Positions 19,938 to 31,442 of a stretch of 64,000 nt of DNA are shown here, in pieces. The stretch is from Gammaproteobacteria bacterium (lineage in GTDB: Bacteria; Pseudomonadota; Gammaproteobacteria; Pseudomonadales; Azotimanducaceae), in NCBI GenBank assembly GCA_012960535.1, contig DUBB01000010.1:62001-126000 (forward strand). Reading direction: 5' to 3'. The stretch's first letter is position 1. Each line of letters begins with the position of its first letter. The position numbers were made by a program, and so were the translations under genes. The notes under the pieces are model-generated. The model ran no database searches. It saw only the letters and a program-made list of their open reading frames with translations, and had not been told where the DNA came from.

Positions 19938-20885
19938 TCATTCACTCGCCAGTTCTTGCTCTAGTTGATGCAACACTTCATAGCAGGGTAGAACCTGGGC
20001 AATACTTGAATTCGGTTCCCGGCCTGCACTGATCGCCGCAAAAAACTCTCGGTCCTGTAATTCAATGCCATTCACTGAAACATCGACTTTGGTCACATCC
20101 ACAGCCTCTTCGTCACCTGTGACCAGGTCATCGTATCGCGCAATATAAGTACCCTTGTCACAAATGTACCGGAAGAACGTACCCAACGGCCCTTCATTAT
20201 TAAAAGACAGCGACAACGTGCAAATAGAACCATTAACGGCTTTTAGCTGGATGGACATATCCATCGCAATTCCCAACAGCGGGTGAATCGGCCCCTGAAC
20301 CGCATGGGCCTGCACCACCTTGCTGCCAACCTGATACTGAAACAGGTCGACAGTATGCGCTGCATGATGCCAAAGCAGGTGGTCGGTCCAGGATCGCGGT
20401 TCACCTGCAGCGTTAATGTTCTTGCGTCTGAAGAAGTAGGTCTGCACATCCAGTTGTTGAATAGCCAGTTCGCCAGCCGAGATTCGCTTGTGCAGGTATT
20501 GATGTGACGGATTAAATCGCCTGGTGTGACCTACCATGCAAACAAGACGGCTATCACGTTGTGCCTCCATAACGCTTAAAGCGTCGCGCCAATTATCTGC
20601 AAGAGGTATTTCTACCTGGACATGAATGCCAGCCTGCATACACTTGATCGCCTGCGCCGCATGCATCTGCGTTGGCGTACACAGAATCGCTGCGTTAAGC
20701 CCTGGTAGCTTCAAGGCCTCATCAAAGTCTGTAAAAACATCTGCAATACCATATTTATCGGCAATCTCCTGAGTCTGCTCTCGACGCCGTCCGATAAGCC
20801 CAACAACCTCGACACCTTCTATATTTCTAATGCCATCGAGATGCTTTTTGCCGAAGGCTCCTGCCCCTGCAACTATTACTTTCAT
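19938..20885 (-). CDS. ligC: 4-carboxy-2-hydroxymuconate-6-semialdehyde dehydrogenase
   Basis: Oxidises the cyclic hemiacetal of the protocatechuate 4,5-cleavage product to 2-pyrone-4,6-dicarboxylate with NADP+. 315 aa, the same length as LigC of Sphingobium SYK-6 as I recall it. A Rossmann motif GAGAFG sits at residues 7-12, followed by the Gfo/Idh/MocA domain. Blocks such as CTPTQMHAAQAIKCM, VGHTRRFNPSHQYLHKRI and SWTDHLLWHHAAHTVDLF are LigC-like. Last gene of the lig operon, 20 bases after ligB. Gfo/Idh members are broad, but the context makes LigC near certain. Confidence 0.93.
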   Translation of the reverse strand: MKVIVAGAGAFGKKHLDGIRNIEGVEVVGLIGRRREQTQEIADKYGIADVFTDFDEALKLPGLNAAILCTPTQMHAAQAIKCMQAGIHVQVEIPLADNWRDALSVMEAQRDSRLVCMVGHTRRFNPSHQYLHKRISAGELAIQQLDVQTYFFRRKNINAAGEPRSWTDHLLWHHAAHTVDLFQYQVGSKVVQAHAVQGPIHPLLGIAMDMSIQLKAVNGSICTLSLSFNNEGPLGTFFRYICDKGTYIARYDDLVTGDEEAVDVTKVDVSVNGIELQDREFFAAISAGREPNSSIAQVLPCYEVLHQLEQELASE

Positions 20886-20905
20886 GTCGCTATCGCTCCT
20901 TTCTA

Positions 20906-22135
<1,230 letters not shown>

Positions 22136-22136
<1 letters not shown>

Positions 22137-23038
22137 CAGTTATCATCCTCATCACTGAAATACAGGCGCATTGGGTTTTCGACTAATAGCTTGCGCCGAA
22201 GCTCAACGGTTGTCGCCACTTTGGGGATAAAATCCACAAGTTTTCCATCGTCCGGCATATGGCTTTTCATATTGGGATGCGGCCAATCCGTTCCCCAAAG
22301 CACTCGATCCGGAAATTCATTAATCACTTTTTTTGCAAATGGAATCACGTCCTGATAGCCATGCGGACCTGTCATTGACAGACGCTCAGGGCAACTGACT
22401 TTTGACCAAAAATTTTCATTGTCTCTGAGAAGGGATAGAAATAACTCGAATTGAGGGTCTTCTACACCCTTTGCAATATCGGGTCGGCCCATGTGATCAA
22501 CAATAATGGTGGTGGGAAGCGATTCAAAAAAATGATACAGCTCTGCGAGTTCCTGAGCTTCAAAATAAATCACAATATGCCAGCCCAGTTCCTTAATTCT
22601 TGCAGCAATTCGAGTCAAATCATCGAACGGCAAAGCATCTATCAGGCGTCTTACAAAATTAAAACGGACACCACGCACGCCCGCTGAGTCCAGGGCTTCA
22701 AGTTCTGAGTCCGATATGTCGACTGAAACACTGGCAACGCCTCGCGCCATACCATTGGCAGACAACAGGGCATCTACCAGCGCACTGTTATCGTTGCCGT
22801 GGCAGGTGGCCTGAACAATGACATTTCGCGAAATGCCCAAAAAATCTCGCAGCTGCCAAAGCTGCTGCTTGGAAGCATCGCAGGGCGTATACTTTCTGGT
22901 TTTAGCAAATGGGAACTGTTGCCCGGGACCAAACACATGACAGTGGGCATCTACCGCACCGTCAGGCAGACTGAACCGGGGTTTTGATGGGGCTTGATGC
23001 CAATGCAACCAATCTGCATCAGGCGTAAATGAATTCAT
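22136..23038 (-). CDS. ligI: 2-pyrone-4,6-dicarboxylate lactonase
   Basis: Hydrolyses the pyrone PDC to 4-oxalomesaconate. 300 aa from the ATG at 23038, chosen because GAGG precedes it and the family start (MNSFTPDADWLHWH) follows; a TTG eight codons earlier lacks a site. Amidohydrolase_2 fold with VDAHCHVFGPG (about 28-38), DHMGRPD (about 190) and WGTDWPHPN (about 250). The ATG overlaps the ligJ stop in ATGA. Confidence 0.93.
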
Positions 23039-24054
23039 AGCCCTCTGCCTTTGAGTAGCCAATCCATACGCGGGTAAACCCGTCTGGCATTACCTTCAAA
23101 TACCTTATATTGACTGGTATCGCTTAAATCAAGAGCATCAATGTAACGCTTGGTGTCATCAAAGTACTGGCCTGTCTGGGAATCAATGCCCCTGACGGCA
23201 CCAACCATCTCTGAACCAAAAAGAATGTTGTCAATATCAATGACTTCAAACAGTAAATCGATACCTGGTTGATGATAGACGCAGGTGTCGAAGAATACGT
23301 TGGTCATCACGTGCTCAGTCAACGGGGGGCGTTTTAGCATATCCACAAGACCCCGGTATCGCCCCCAATGATAAGGGACTGCCCCACCCCCATGCGGTAT
23401 GATGAATCTAAGATCCGGGAAATCCTTAAACAAATCACCCTGGATAAACTGCATGAACGCTGTCGTATCTGCATTGATGTAATGCGCGCCCGTGGCATGG
23501 AAATTGGGATTACACGAACTGGAAACGTGGATCATGGCAGGGACATCCAGTTCAACCATTTTTTCGAAGAAAGGATACCAGGATCGATCCGTCAACGGCG
23601 CTGCCGTCCAATACCCGCCAGAGGGATCGGGGTTTAAGTTACATCCGACAAAACCCAGTTGCAAAACGCAGCGCTCCAGTTCTCTTATGGATTGTTGTAT
23701 GGATGTTCCTAGGGATTGCGGCAGTTGGCATACGCCGATGAAAGATTCCGGATAAAGGTCGACCACCCGCTTTATAAGATCATTACAAGCGCGCGACCAC
23801 TGCTGAGCGAGAGCATCATCACCAATGTGATGCGCCATGGCGGAAGCCCTCGGCGAAAACAGAGTCATATCTGCGCCTCTCTCAGCCAGCAATTTCAACT
23901 GATTCTGCTCAATACTCTGTCTAATCAGGTCATCGCTAATGTAGGGGATCTCAGGTAACACCAGGCCCTTATCATAAGCCGCGATCTGAGCCTCACGGAA
24001 TTGCTGGTGGGGTTCTGGAGCGGTTGTATAATGGCCATGGCAGTCAATAATCAT
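23035..24054 (-). CDS. ligJ: 4-oxalomesaconate hydratase, amidohydrolase type
   Basis: Adds water to 4-oxalomesaconate to give 4-carboxy-4-hydroxy-2-oxoadipate. 339 aa from ATG 24054 (MIIDCHGHYTTAPEP), which matches the family start; a longer frame to 24090 would overlap galD. Metal motif DCHGHY (3-8), PHGGGAVPYHWGR (about 223-235) and FGSE (about 280) are visible. This is the LigJ amidohydrolase type, not the unrelated GalB (PIG-L fold) of Pseudomonas. Sits between galD and ligI. Confidence 0.92.
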   Translation of the reverse strand: MIIDCHGHYTTAPEPHQQFREAQIAAYDKGLVLPEIPYISDDLIRQSIEQNQLKLLAERGADMTLFSPRASAMAHHIGDDALAQQWSRACNDLIKRVVDLYPESFIGVCQLPQSLGTSIQQSIRELERCVLQLGFVGCNLNPDPSGGYWTAAPLTDRSWYPFFEKMVELDVPAMIHVSSSCNPNFHATGAHYINADTTAFMQFIQGDLFKDFPDLRFIIPHGGGAVPYHWGRYRGLVDMLKRPPLTEHVMTNVFFDTCVYHQPGIDLLFEVIDIDNILFGSEMVGAVRGIDSQTGQYFDDTKRYIDALDLSDTSQYKVFEGNARRVYPRMDWLLKGRGL

Positions 24055-24070
24055 TGTATTTTCTTTCTGG

Positions 24071-25186
24071 TTAGTTGGCTTTGATGGCAACTGGATTGCC
24101 CTCAGGAATCATCACTTCGCCTCTCATTAACAACCTTGCAGTTCTTAACAGAGCTGCCCGTTGTACAGTAACCACCCCGCTGGCAGAAAACTTCAATTGC
24201 ATTTCCACTGAAAAGGAACCCGACGGATGTTCAACTGCATACTCCCTGACAGATTCGGCATTGGACAGACTGCCACTCACCATCGCGTAGGCCAGCGTAT
24301 CCGGGATCAAACAGGCGGTAGCGACACTGACAGAACCAAGTACGCCAATGGCCTCATGAACTCGATGTGGAATGAAGGTACGCGTATTGATCAAGCCACC
24401 ATTTTTCGCGGGTGAGATAAGACACATCTTGGGTACCGTTTTCGCTTTCACATCTCCAAGGTTCATGCGCTGGCCCACCTTCAAGCGGATGTTCTCCAGT
24501 CTGGACTTTAGCGTCTGATCTGACTCGAGCTGCTCAGGCGTCTCATAACCCGACAAGCCAAAATCAACCGCCCTCATCAACACCACCGGCATACCATTAT
24601 CAATACAGGTGACATCAACACCTTCCAGGTTTTCCATTGCCTGACCGGTCGGCAGTAGCGCTCCGCAGCTGGACCCTTCTATGTCTGTGAACTCAATACT
24701 GACAGGAGCAGCGGCACCCGGGACACCATCTATCCGTGTCGTTCCTGAGTAACGTACCGCATTACCGGGAGTTTGGACTCGGGCAACTGCCTGAGCACCC
24801 GTATTATCAAGATAGATTCGAACATCGGTGCTGTCTCCGCTCGTTTCAACCAGGCCCTGTTCAATGGCAAAAGGACCTACTCCCGCAAGAATGTTGCCGC
24901 AGTTCTGATTCGTACTGACTTCAGGCTTTTCAAGCGCTACCTGTAAGAACAGATAATCGACATCCACATCTGGTTTTTCTGATTTTCGAACCACAGCAAC
25001 CTTGCTGGTGAGCGGATGGGCCCCACCCAGGCCATCTATTTGCCTCTCATCGGGAGAACCCATAGCTGCAAGGAGCACCGCATTGCGTTCCCGTTCGTCT
25101 AGCGGCAGGTCCTGCTCCAGGAAAAATAATCCTTTTGAGGTGCCCCCTCTATACAGTGAACAGGGTATGGCTTGCTGAGTCGTCAT
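24071..25186 (-). CDS. galD: 4-oxalomesaconate tautomerase, PrpF/GalD family
   Basis: Isomerises 4-oxalomesaconate keto/enol or allylic forms so that LigJ can act; the SYK-6 counterpart is LigU. 371 aa with the two-domain diaminopimelate epimerase-like fold. PrpF-family blocks include [14 protein letters not shown] at the N-terminus, [18 protein letters not shown] (about 113-130) and [15 protein letters not shown] (about 293). The ATG overlaps the ligK stop by 4 nt, and 16 bases separate its stop from ligJ. The GalD-versus-LigU label depends on which reference is used. Confidence 0.9.
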   Translation of the reverse strand: MTTQQAIPCSLYRGGTSKGLFFLEQDLPLDERERNAVLLAAMGSPDERQIDGLGGAHPLTSKVAVVRKSEKPDVDVDYLFLQVALEKPEVSTNQNCGNILAGVGPFAIEQGLVETSGDSTDVRIYLDNTGAQAVARVQTPGNAVRYSGTTRIDGVPGAAAPVSIEFTDIEGSSCGALLPTGQAMENLEGVDVTCIDNGMPVVLMRAVDFGLSGYETPEQLESDQTLKSRLENIRLKVGQRMNLGDVKAKTVPKMCLISPAKNGGLINTRTFIPHRVHEAIGVLGSVSVATACLIPDTLAYAMVSGSLSNAESVREYAVEHPSGSFSVEMQLKFSASGVVTVQRAALLRTARLLMRGEVMIPEGNPVAIKAN

Positions 25187-25875
25187 TCTTCCTCCGCATT
25201 AAAACTGACATACTCAATTCCCTGCTGCTTTAACCGCTCACGCATCTTGTAGATATCCAAACCTAATTCCCCCTGTGCCAATCGACGGCGGACAGCCAGT
25301 TCATTTTCCATGCGACGCTTCATTTTTACAGCGACTTCATCACCCAAGGCTCGCGGTACTACCACTACCCCATCGTCATCAGCGATCACAATATCTCCTG
25401 GGTTGACCAGCTGACCAGCGCAGACTATAGCAACGTTAACATTGCCCAGCGTCTCCTTAACTGTTCCCTGTGCAAATACGGTCTTTGACCACACCGGAAA
25501 CCTCATTTCAGTCAAGCCAGCGATATCTCGCACTCCTGCATCAATGACAAGCCCGCGAACACCTCTTGAGATAAGGGAAGTAGCCAGGAGGTCCCCGAAA
25601 TAGCCATCATCACAGGGGCTCGTTGGCGCGACCACTAATACATCTCCAGGCTGGCACTGTTCTACCGCCACGTGAAGCATCCAGTTATCGCCGGGTGTAA
25701 CCTCGCAGGTAACCGCCGGCCCGGCTATCCTGGCCGGACGAAAGATCGGCTTCATGTAGGCTGCCAGCAAACCCTTTCGACCCTGCGCCTCATGAACGGT
25801 AGCCACCTCGGCATCTTGAAACTTTGCCATAGTCTCTTTTTTCGGGCGGGGTATATCAGTGACGCAGGTTGCCAT
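25183..25875 (-). CDS. ligK: 4-carboxy-4-hydroxy-2-oxoadipate aldolase / oxaloacetate decarboxylase
   Basis: Last catabolic step: cleaves CHA to pyruvate and oxaloacetate. 230 aa, RraA/HMG-aldolase fold, the same size as LigK (about 228). Signature [13 protein letters not shown] (about 25-37), [21 protein letters not shown], and [18 protein letters not shown], which holds the Arg and Asp of the metal/substrate site (about 103-120). ATG with AGAGG 8 bases upstream. First gene of the seven-gene lig operon. A T-N11-A dyad lies about 145 bases before its start. Confidence 0.93.
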   Translation of the reverse strand: MATCVTDIPRPKKETMAKFQDAEVATVHEAQGRKGLLAAYMKPIFRPARIAGPAVTCEVTPGDNWMLHVAVEQCQPGDVLVVAPTSPCDDGYFGDLLATSLISRGVRGLVIDAGVRDIAGLTEMRFPVWSKTVFAQGTVKETLGNVNVAIVCAGQLVNPGDIVIADDDGVVVVPRALGDEVAVKMKRRMENELAVRRRLAQGELGLDIYKMRERLKQQGIEYVSFNAEEE

Positions 25876-26019
25876 AATTTAAACCTCTATTTAATGAACT
25901 AGATTCGAAAATCAGAGATCAGCCTTTTTAAAATGAATTACTCAAAACCCGTCCCTCACCCGGACTGGGCTCAAACCCTTTGATATTGAGCTGCTGTTCC
26001 ACCCCTCTCTGCACCTTAA

Positions 26020-26032
26020 TCATGGTTCATGA
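26020..26032. promoter_or_regulatory. Putative LysR-type operator before ligK
   Basis: TCATGGTTCATGA is a T-N11-A box with perfect inverted arms (TCATG/CATGA), extended by one matching base on each side. It lies about 145 bases upstream of ligK. In SYK-6 the ligK-led operon is under the LysR-type LigR, so the position makes sense. No such regulator gene lies next to the operon here. Confidence 0.45.
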
Positions 26033-26100
26033 TGGTGACCACTTATCTTCAACAAAGCAAAGATTAGCTTACCCATTCAATCGCCATTAGCCAGAGCCGG

Positions 26101-26117
26101 CTGACCTGAAAGGTCAG
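26101..26117. repeat. Short perfect inverted repeat between pobA and ligK
   Basis: Arms CTGACCT and AGGTCAG around GAA form a stable 7-bp stem on either strand. It lies downstream of pobA. The absence of a T run argues against a simple intrinsic terminator; it could be an operator or an mRNA 3' hairpin. Confidence 0.45.
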
Positions 26118-26199
26118 TCATATGAGCCTGATAGCCACACTACTGGCTAAGCGCTGCAACACCGTACCCGCAAATCAACGACCTGTGCAGCAAATCTCC

Positions 26200-27372
26200 T
26201 CAATAGGGCAAGCCTACATAACTTTCGGCAAAAGACATGCGAGCGGCCTGAGATGTCGCCAGGTATTCAAATTCAGCTTCGCGAATTCTGTTGCTAAATG
26301 CACTGCCATCTTCATAAAAATCATGTAGCAATCGCGTCATTGACCAGGAAAATCGACTGGCCTTCCATACCCGGTCCAGCGCCCTCTGCGAATAATTATC
26401 CAACCCTTCAGTCGCTTTATTCTGATAAAACTCAGATAGCGCCTGCGACAGATAGCGCACATCAGAAACCGCCAGATTCAAACCCTTGGCACCCGTGGGT
26501 GGAACAATGTGTGCCGCATCACCCGCCAGGAACAGTGAGTTCCAGCGCATGGGCTCGCACACGAAACTTCGTAACGGTGCTATTGATTTCTCGATTGAAG
26601 GCCCTGTAATTAAATTCCGAGCAGCCTCTGACGGCAAGCGCGTATTCAGCTCGCTCCAGAACCGGTCATCCGGCCAATGATCGACCCGCGCGTCAAGCGG
26701 GACCTGGATATAGTACCTGCTTCTTGTTTTTGATCGCATTGAACACAGGGCAAAACCGCGCTGATGATAAGCGTAGATGAGCTCCTCGGACACGGGTGGC
26801 GTTTCCGATAGGACACCTAACCATGCAAAAGGGAAACTGGACTGATATTCACGTTTTACCTTGCTGGGTATGGCCGCTCGGCTCACGCCATGGTAACCAT
26901 CACAGCCAATCACAAAATCACAATCAAGCGTCTTGGCCTGCCCATCGTGATGGAATTGGATTTTTGGCCTTTCAGTATCAATACCGGCCAAGGTGACATC
27001 CGTAGCCTTGTGCAAAATACGGCCTCCGGTTTTCTCACGCGCCTGGTAAAGATCCCGGGTGACCTCAGTTTGCCCGTAAATCGTCATCTTCGAGCCAGTA
27101 AGCTCAAAAAAATCAATTCGGCAGTTTCTACCCTTATAAACAAGCTCAACCCCATCATGCTCCAGCCCGTTTTTATTCAGGCTGGCAGCCACCCCAGCCT
27201 GCTGGAGCATTTGCACTGTTCCCCGCTCTAACAGGCCGGCGCGAATTCTGCCCAGAACATGTTCTCGAGAATGCTTTTCCAGGACCACACTCTCGATTCC
27301 ATTGACATACAGTAATTGGGACAACAGTAACCCTGCGGGCCCGCCGCCGATAATTCCTACTTGTGTCTTCAT
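26200..27372 (-). CDS. pobA: 4-hydroxybenzoate 3-monooxygenase
   Basis: FAD- and NAD(P)H-dependent hydroxylase that makes protocatechuate from 4-hydroxybenzoate. 390 aa, close to the 394 of Pseudomonas PobA. The FAD motif GIIGGGPAGLLLS sits at the N-terminus, then the ribose/NAD(P)H motif CDFVIGCDGYHGVSR (about 150-164) and the second FAD motif GDAAHIVPPTGAKGLN (about 282-297). It feeds the adjacent lig operon and lies downstream of an AAHS-family permease on the same strand, 606 bases away. Confidence 0.94.
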   Translation of the reverse strand: MKTQVGIIGGGPAGLLLSQLLYVNGIESVVLEKHSREHVLGRIRAGLLERGTVQMLQQAGVAASLNKNGLEHDGVELVYKGRNCRIDFFELTGSKMTIYGQTEVTRDLYQAREKTGGRILHKATDVTLAGIDTERPKIQFHHDGQAKTLDCDFVIGCDGYHGVSRAAIPSKVKREYQSSFPFAWLGVLSETPPVSEELIYAYHQRGFALCSMRSKTRSRYYIQVPLDARVDHWPDDRFWSELNTRLPSEAARNLITGPSIEKSIAPLRSFVCEPMRWNSLFLAGDAAHIVPPTGAKGLNLAVSDVRYLSQALSEFYQNKATEGLDNYSQRALDRVWKASRFSWSMTRLLHDFYEDGSAFSNRIREAEFEYLATSQAARMSFAESYVGLPY

Positions 27373-27978
27373 TATGGATTCGCCATCTCACTCTGGGAAC
27401 AATGTCTGCTCGCTGTACAACAGCAACCCCGCCAGCACATACCAAATAGGCTTATTTTAACCATGCCACGTGTTGCTATTTATTTCACTCACAAAAACAC
27501 GCCACCGGACGGGTTATCAGCACAGTGTTAGGCAACGCAAAACCGTACCTTTTATACACCTATATGACTTCAATACAAATCACTCAAGGCCGGATAGAAA
27601 AGACAGGCCCGTTATAAACAGCCTGTTATAAAGCGCCATTAATGGCAGAACCACGGCAATTTAAAGCCCGCCAAGGCTCACCTCCAAACACCAGCAATGT
27701 CCTTGAAGGGCCTATGCATTGCGCACAAGGATCCTCAACCGGCCGTACCCTAAGAATAGAATGGAAAGCGGCTCGCCCTATGACATCGCTTACAGGCGAT
27801 AACAATGTAATGTACGCATGGGCCATCGAAAAAACGAGCTCAATGGCCCATATCCTGATTTTCAATTACGGCCAGCCAGAATCCAAGGGGCGCTCCGAAG
27901 TAGGCGAACAACCTGACCTCATGTCGAGCCAGCAAATGATTTTGCCCCGGTTATGGCGTAATAATTCATACATTTACA
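27373..27978. other. Long intergenic region with an unassigned open frame
   Basis: 606 bases between the AAHS permease stop and the pobA start. A 135-codon plus-strand frame runs from ATG 27642 to 28049 and overlaps the permease 3' end. It has no clear ribosome site, no hydrophobic segments and no family I know, so I do not call it a gene. The sequence next to 27372 must carry the pobA promoter. No tRNA or repeat was recognised. Confidence 0.4.
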
Positions 27979-29280
27979 CTATCGCTGAAAGGCTCTGGCC
28001 TTCAAAAAAACAAGCACAATTGCGGCCACTACAGAACCAAAGGCCATAAACGTTGCAACAAGTGAGAGCCCGTAACCCGCTGTAAATAATATGCCAGCGA
28101 TGATAGGACTGGCGGCAGCGCCACCACGGCCAAGGCCTATGGAAAACCCGGTTCCACTTGCTCTCAGGTTATCTGGATAGTGATCAGCAAAAAGTGCATA
28201 CAAGCCAACGACACCGCCATTAATAAAAAAACCTGCAATACACGCTACTGCCGATAGCTGGTCTAACTCTGAATACCCTTTGCCAAATACATAGATCATT
28301 ATGGAAGACATGACCAGCGCAACAAACATCAGGTTTCGAGTTGCAAAGCGACTGGACAGCAGGCCAAACAGAATTGAACCCGTCAGCATACCCAAATTTG
28401 CCCAGACCAAGACTCCGCCCGCCGATGAGGCTGAATAGCCCATATCTACCACAATTTTTGGCGTCCATTTGAGCAGAAAATAAAGCGTCATAATATGCAT
28501 AAAGTAGGCTACTGTAAGCACAATCGTGGTTCGCAACATCGCAGGCTTAAACAGTTCGAGAAGGGACGTTTTAGGCTTCTCAGTAACATCAGGCAAAGCA
28601 GCAATAGGTTCTTTGCCCATTTTTTTCAAGCTGGAATTAATTCTAACCAGCGAATCGGTGCCGCGCTGAATGGTATGGTAAGCCACAGATTCAGGAACCA
28701 GAAACCAGACTAAAGGGAAAAAAGAAATCGTGGCGATTGCCCCAAATTCAAAAATGGCGCGCCAGCTGTCGTGTGCTAGCAGGCCGGAAGCGATCGTTCC
28801 ACCAATAACCACGCCGAGGGGATAACCGCCTGCCATCAGCATCACACACAGACTGCGGTGCCTACGATTTGAAAATTCAGCGACCATGGCGTTGGTGGTA
28901 GCCAACATACCGCCTATAGCGAGCCCAGTGTAAAAACGATGAACCGACAACTCGTTTACCGACTGGGCGCCACTGGCAAAATACATCCCCATTGCCATTA
29001 CGGCTAAACAAAAGAGAATAATGGGCCGGCGGCCAATTTTATCGGCAACGTTTCCGAGAATAACCGAACCCACCGCCATGCCCATTAATTCCATGGAGAG
29101 TACAACGCCTAAGACTGCACGATTGATCTCAAACTCCTGGGCAATCCCAGGTGATGCAAAGGCGATTGATAAAACATCGAATCCATCAAGAGCATTGAGC
29201 AAGATGCACATCATTACAACGATTATCTGCATCCACGCCATCGGCGAATTATCAATTAAACTACCGGGATTGTTGTTCAT
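27979..29280 (-). CDS. AAHS-family MFS permease (4-hydroxybenzoate/protocatechuate, PcaK-like)
   Basis: 433-aa inner-membrane MFS carrier with 12 TM segments. The TM1 motif NALDGFD is the aromatic acid:H+ symporter hallmark, and GNVADKIGRRPII (about 78-90) is the MFS loop 2-3 signature. PcaK-like carriers take up 4-hydroxybenzoate and protocatechuate. Position upstream of pobA and lig on the same strand supports that role. ATG preceded by a weak site. Confidence 0.87.
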   Translation of the reverse strand: MNNNPGSLIDNSPMAWMQIIVVMMCILLNALDGFDVLSIAFASPGIAQEFEINRAVLGVVLSMELMGMAVGSVILGNVADKIGRRPIILFCLAVMAMGMYFASGAQSVNELSVHRFYTGLAIGGMLATTNAMVAEFSNRRHRSLCVMLMAGGYPLGVVIGGTIASGLLAHDSWRAIFEFGAIATISFFPLVWFLVPESVAYHTIQRGTDSLVRINSSLKKMGKEPIAALPDVTEKPKTSLLELFKPAMLRTTIVLTVAYFMHIMTLYFLLKWTPKIVVDMGYSASSAGGVLVWANLGMLTGSILFGLLSSRFATRNLMFVALVMSSIMIYVFGKGYSELDQLSAVACIAGFFINGGVVGLYALFADHYPDNLRASGTGFSIGLGRGGAAASPIIAGILFTAGYGLSLVATFMAFGSVVAAIVLVFLKARAFQR

Positions 29281-29614
29281 ATTAAGATGTCATTCTCTGT
29301 CTAAGATCGGTAACAAGGCTAGCTTTCTCAGGCCGACCTAGAAACGAAGATTATCTTTCGATTCAAAGTTAAGCAATACGGCGCCTGTAATTCAGCTGAT
29401 AGCGACTACCTGGGGGCGATTAAGTGATTATTGTTCAAATGCATGATTCATCGCTGCGGTCTTCAGCGACTCTCGCCTATACGCGGGCAGCTATGCAAAA
29501 TCCAGAAAAGCTCTATGCAGAACCCCCACCCAGCGCCAATCGCAAGCGCGACAATAAGGGCTGCTCGTAAAAAACAGGCAGGAAAGCCAATTGGATCCTG
29601 GCGCTTCGCCCGGA
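29281..29614. other. Intergenic region, no gene seen
   Basis: 334 bases between the permease start and the decayed GGDEF gene. It should carry the permease promoter. Only short frames without protein features are present. Confidence 0.45.
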
Positions 29615-31155
29615 TCAGGTCGTATCGACCCGGGCTTCCTCTGAAACAGCCTGCTCGACACTAATCCACTGAATACAGTTCCTGCCCGCGGATTTCGCCT
29701 GGTAAAGCCCCTTATCAGCTGTGTTAACGACCGTTCGCAGATTCAACTCCAACGAGGGCATGGCTGTGGTTAGCCCACGCTGATGGTCACCACAGGCGCT
29801 GTGGGTGAGCTGCTATGCGAAATATTAAGCAACTCCACCGCCCTTCGGCAGGATTCAGTGATTTCCATGGCACCCACTTGTGTGCAGTCTGGTAATACCA
29901 GTAAGAATTCCTCGCCACCATATCGAGCTACAAAATCCGAATCGCGGCGCAGCGCATCCCGCAGCGCTATTGTTACTTGGATCAAACACTGGTCACCGGA
30001 CTGATGTCCATAGGTGTCATTGAAGTTTTTGAAATGGTCAACATCAAACAGCGCAACGGTCAGAGGGAGTGTGGGGTAGATTGCTCGGCGCCACTCGACT
30101 TCAAGGACGCGTTCCAGCTCCCGACGGTTTGGAATTCCGGTCAACGAATCCAGGCGGACTGTCTTCTGAAGGTGATCCCGGCGTGTCTTGTTGGTCAAAT
30201 GCACGCGCACTCGCGCATGGATCAACTGCGTATCAGCAGTGGTCTGGAAGTAACCGGCAGACCCACTTCGAAGAAATTCCAATTCCCGTGTCGGATCAGC
30301 ATTCTGGTCAACGACCATAATAGGAATATCCGCCGCAAGCGGTGCCTTCCGGAGCTGATTGCAGGGGGATAAAGCATCGTCGTCCTGAGTTGAAGGCAGC
30401 AGTAGAAGGTCAGGCCGAAGGCCATTTTCTACCCGCTTCAGAGCCCAGGAAATATCCGCAGCCGCCAGCGAATCACTTCGGGTTGAAGCGCATCAATGAG
30501 ATGCCAGATCGCTGTTGGATTGCCCATAACCAGGACCACGAGGCCAGGCACAAGCTCGCACACACCACTGGGTTCCCCTGCCGGTTCGCGTCCTGCCAGA
30601 AATCATTCTATATCCCTAGGGGCGCTTAATCCGATCAGACTGCGACTGTCCGATGCAGTCATGATAGGGATCCGCCGATCAGGATCCGCTGCCTGCCACT
30701 GACTCTGGAATGCAGTCAATTGGGCTTTCCCGTTCGAAGCGATCTGAGGCATATCAATGCCCAGTTCTGCCAGCAGGTTCGCGATAACCTCATCATTAGA
30801 AATATCCAGCCCTTCTGCCCAAAGTGCCTCAAAAACACGAGCGCGGAATTGCTGCGCCGGCAAAACATTTTGGTTTAACAGCGCTATCAGGATCAAATTA
30901 GCTGGGCCTGAATCAGGCCGTCGTTGCGGCATGGAGATTGCGACCTCAGGCTCCCTGTGCCGCACTGTAAATACCTCCGAGGCCAGCTGCGCCATGTCCT
31001 CCACATTAGCCAGGTTCATCTCGTTGGGAACATGCTGTATAGGTCGCCACTCGATGTCCTGACAGTCTTTGTATAGATGCAAACGCTCCTCAAGCGCATA
31101 ACAAAAAGGAAAATTAAAATCACCAAAACCTGAAAGAACATCATAGTAAGGTCAT
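29615..31155 (-). pseudogene. Broken DsbA-like / receiver-like / GGDEF diguanylate cyclase gene
   Basis: Pieces of one protein lie in order on the minus strand but in different frames. A DsbA/thioredoxin-like part (about 31125-30606, from FPFCYALEERL to SAPRDIE) ends in TGA at 30603. The frame goes on with VLVMGNPTAIWHLIDAL, then shifts near 30470-30500 into RPDLLLLPS and a receiver-like end. It continues through DSLTGIPNRRELE and the active-site RYGGEEF of a GGDEF domain. It stops at TAA 29770 after TISVG, where loss of one base shifts the rest (ADKGLYQAKSAGRN, down to 29615). The first ATG (31155) is also out of frame. The GGEEF motif is intact, but the gene cannot make the full protein. 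Clustered sequencing errors are the alternative. Confidence 0.72.
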
Positions 31156-31442
31156 GTCTTTTTTCCTATTGTTAAAATCCAGCTACTGCCCATAGGGAGA
31201 CCTTATTCTCGTTCAGCACCTATCATCCAGACAAATAACCATGAATATCCGAACTAGATAAACTAATATATCCAATGGCATTTTATAAAGACCGGACATG
31301 CAAATCATTTTTCATCTTCAATCGTTGACTTGACACCCATATGGAGAGCTAATGGAGCGTATCCTTGGCTGCCAAATCAGATATCTGGGCAGGACAGAAG
31401 AAAGAACCCTATTCTTGCCTTACCGCCAACAGCAGGTGATCC

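Larger units (their letters stand above)
25876..26199. other. lig operon leader region
   Basis: 324 bases between pobA and ligK, both transcribed leftward. It holds a LysR-type dyad (26020-26032) and a perfect hairpin CTGACCT-GAA-AGGTCAG (26101-26117) 83 bases past the pobA stop. The hairpin has no T tract, so termination is uncertain. No gene seen. Confidence 0.5.

Noticed and set aside
27626-27865. Minus-strand 79-aa frame in the permease-pobA gap
   Set aside because: It overlaps the plus-strand frame, has no ribosome site and no family pattern.
29770-29784. Programmed frameshift in the GGDEF gene
   Set aside because: No slippery heptamer is visible at the break, and several other lesions lie in the same gene.
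30603-30605. TGA inside the DsbA-like/GGDEF gene as a second selenocysteine codon
   Set aside because: The position is between domains with no redox motif, and the same gene has other frameshifts and stops, so decay is the simpler reading.
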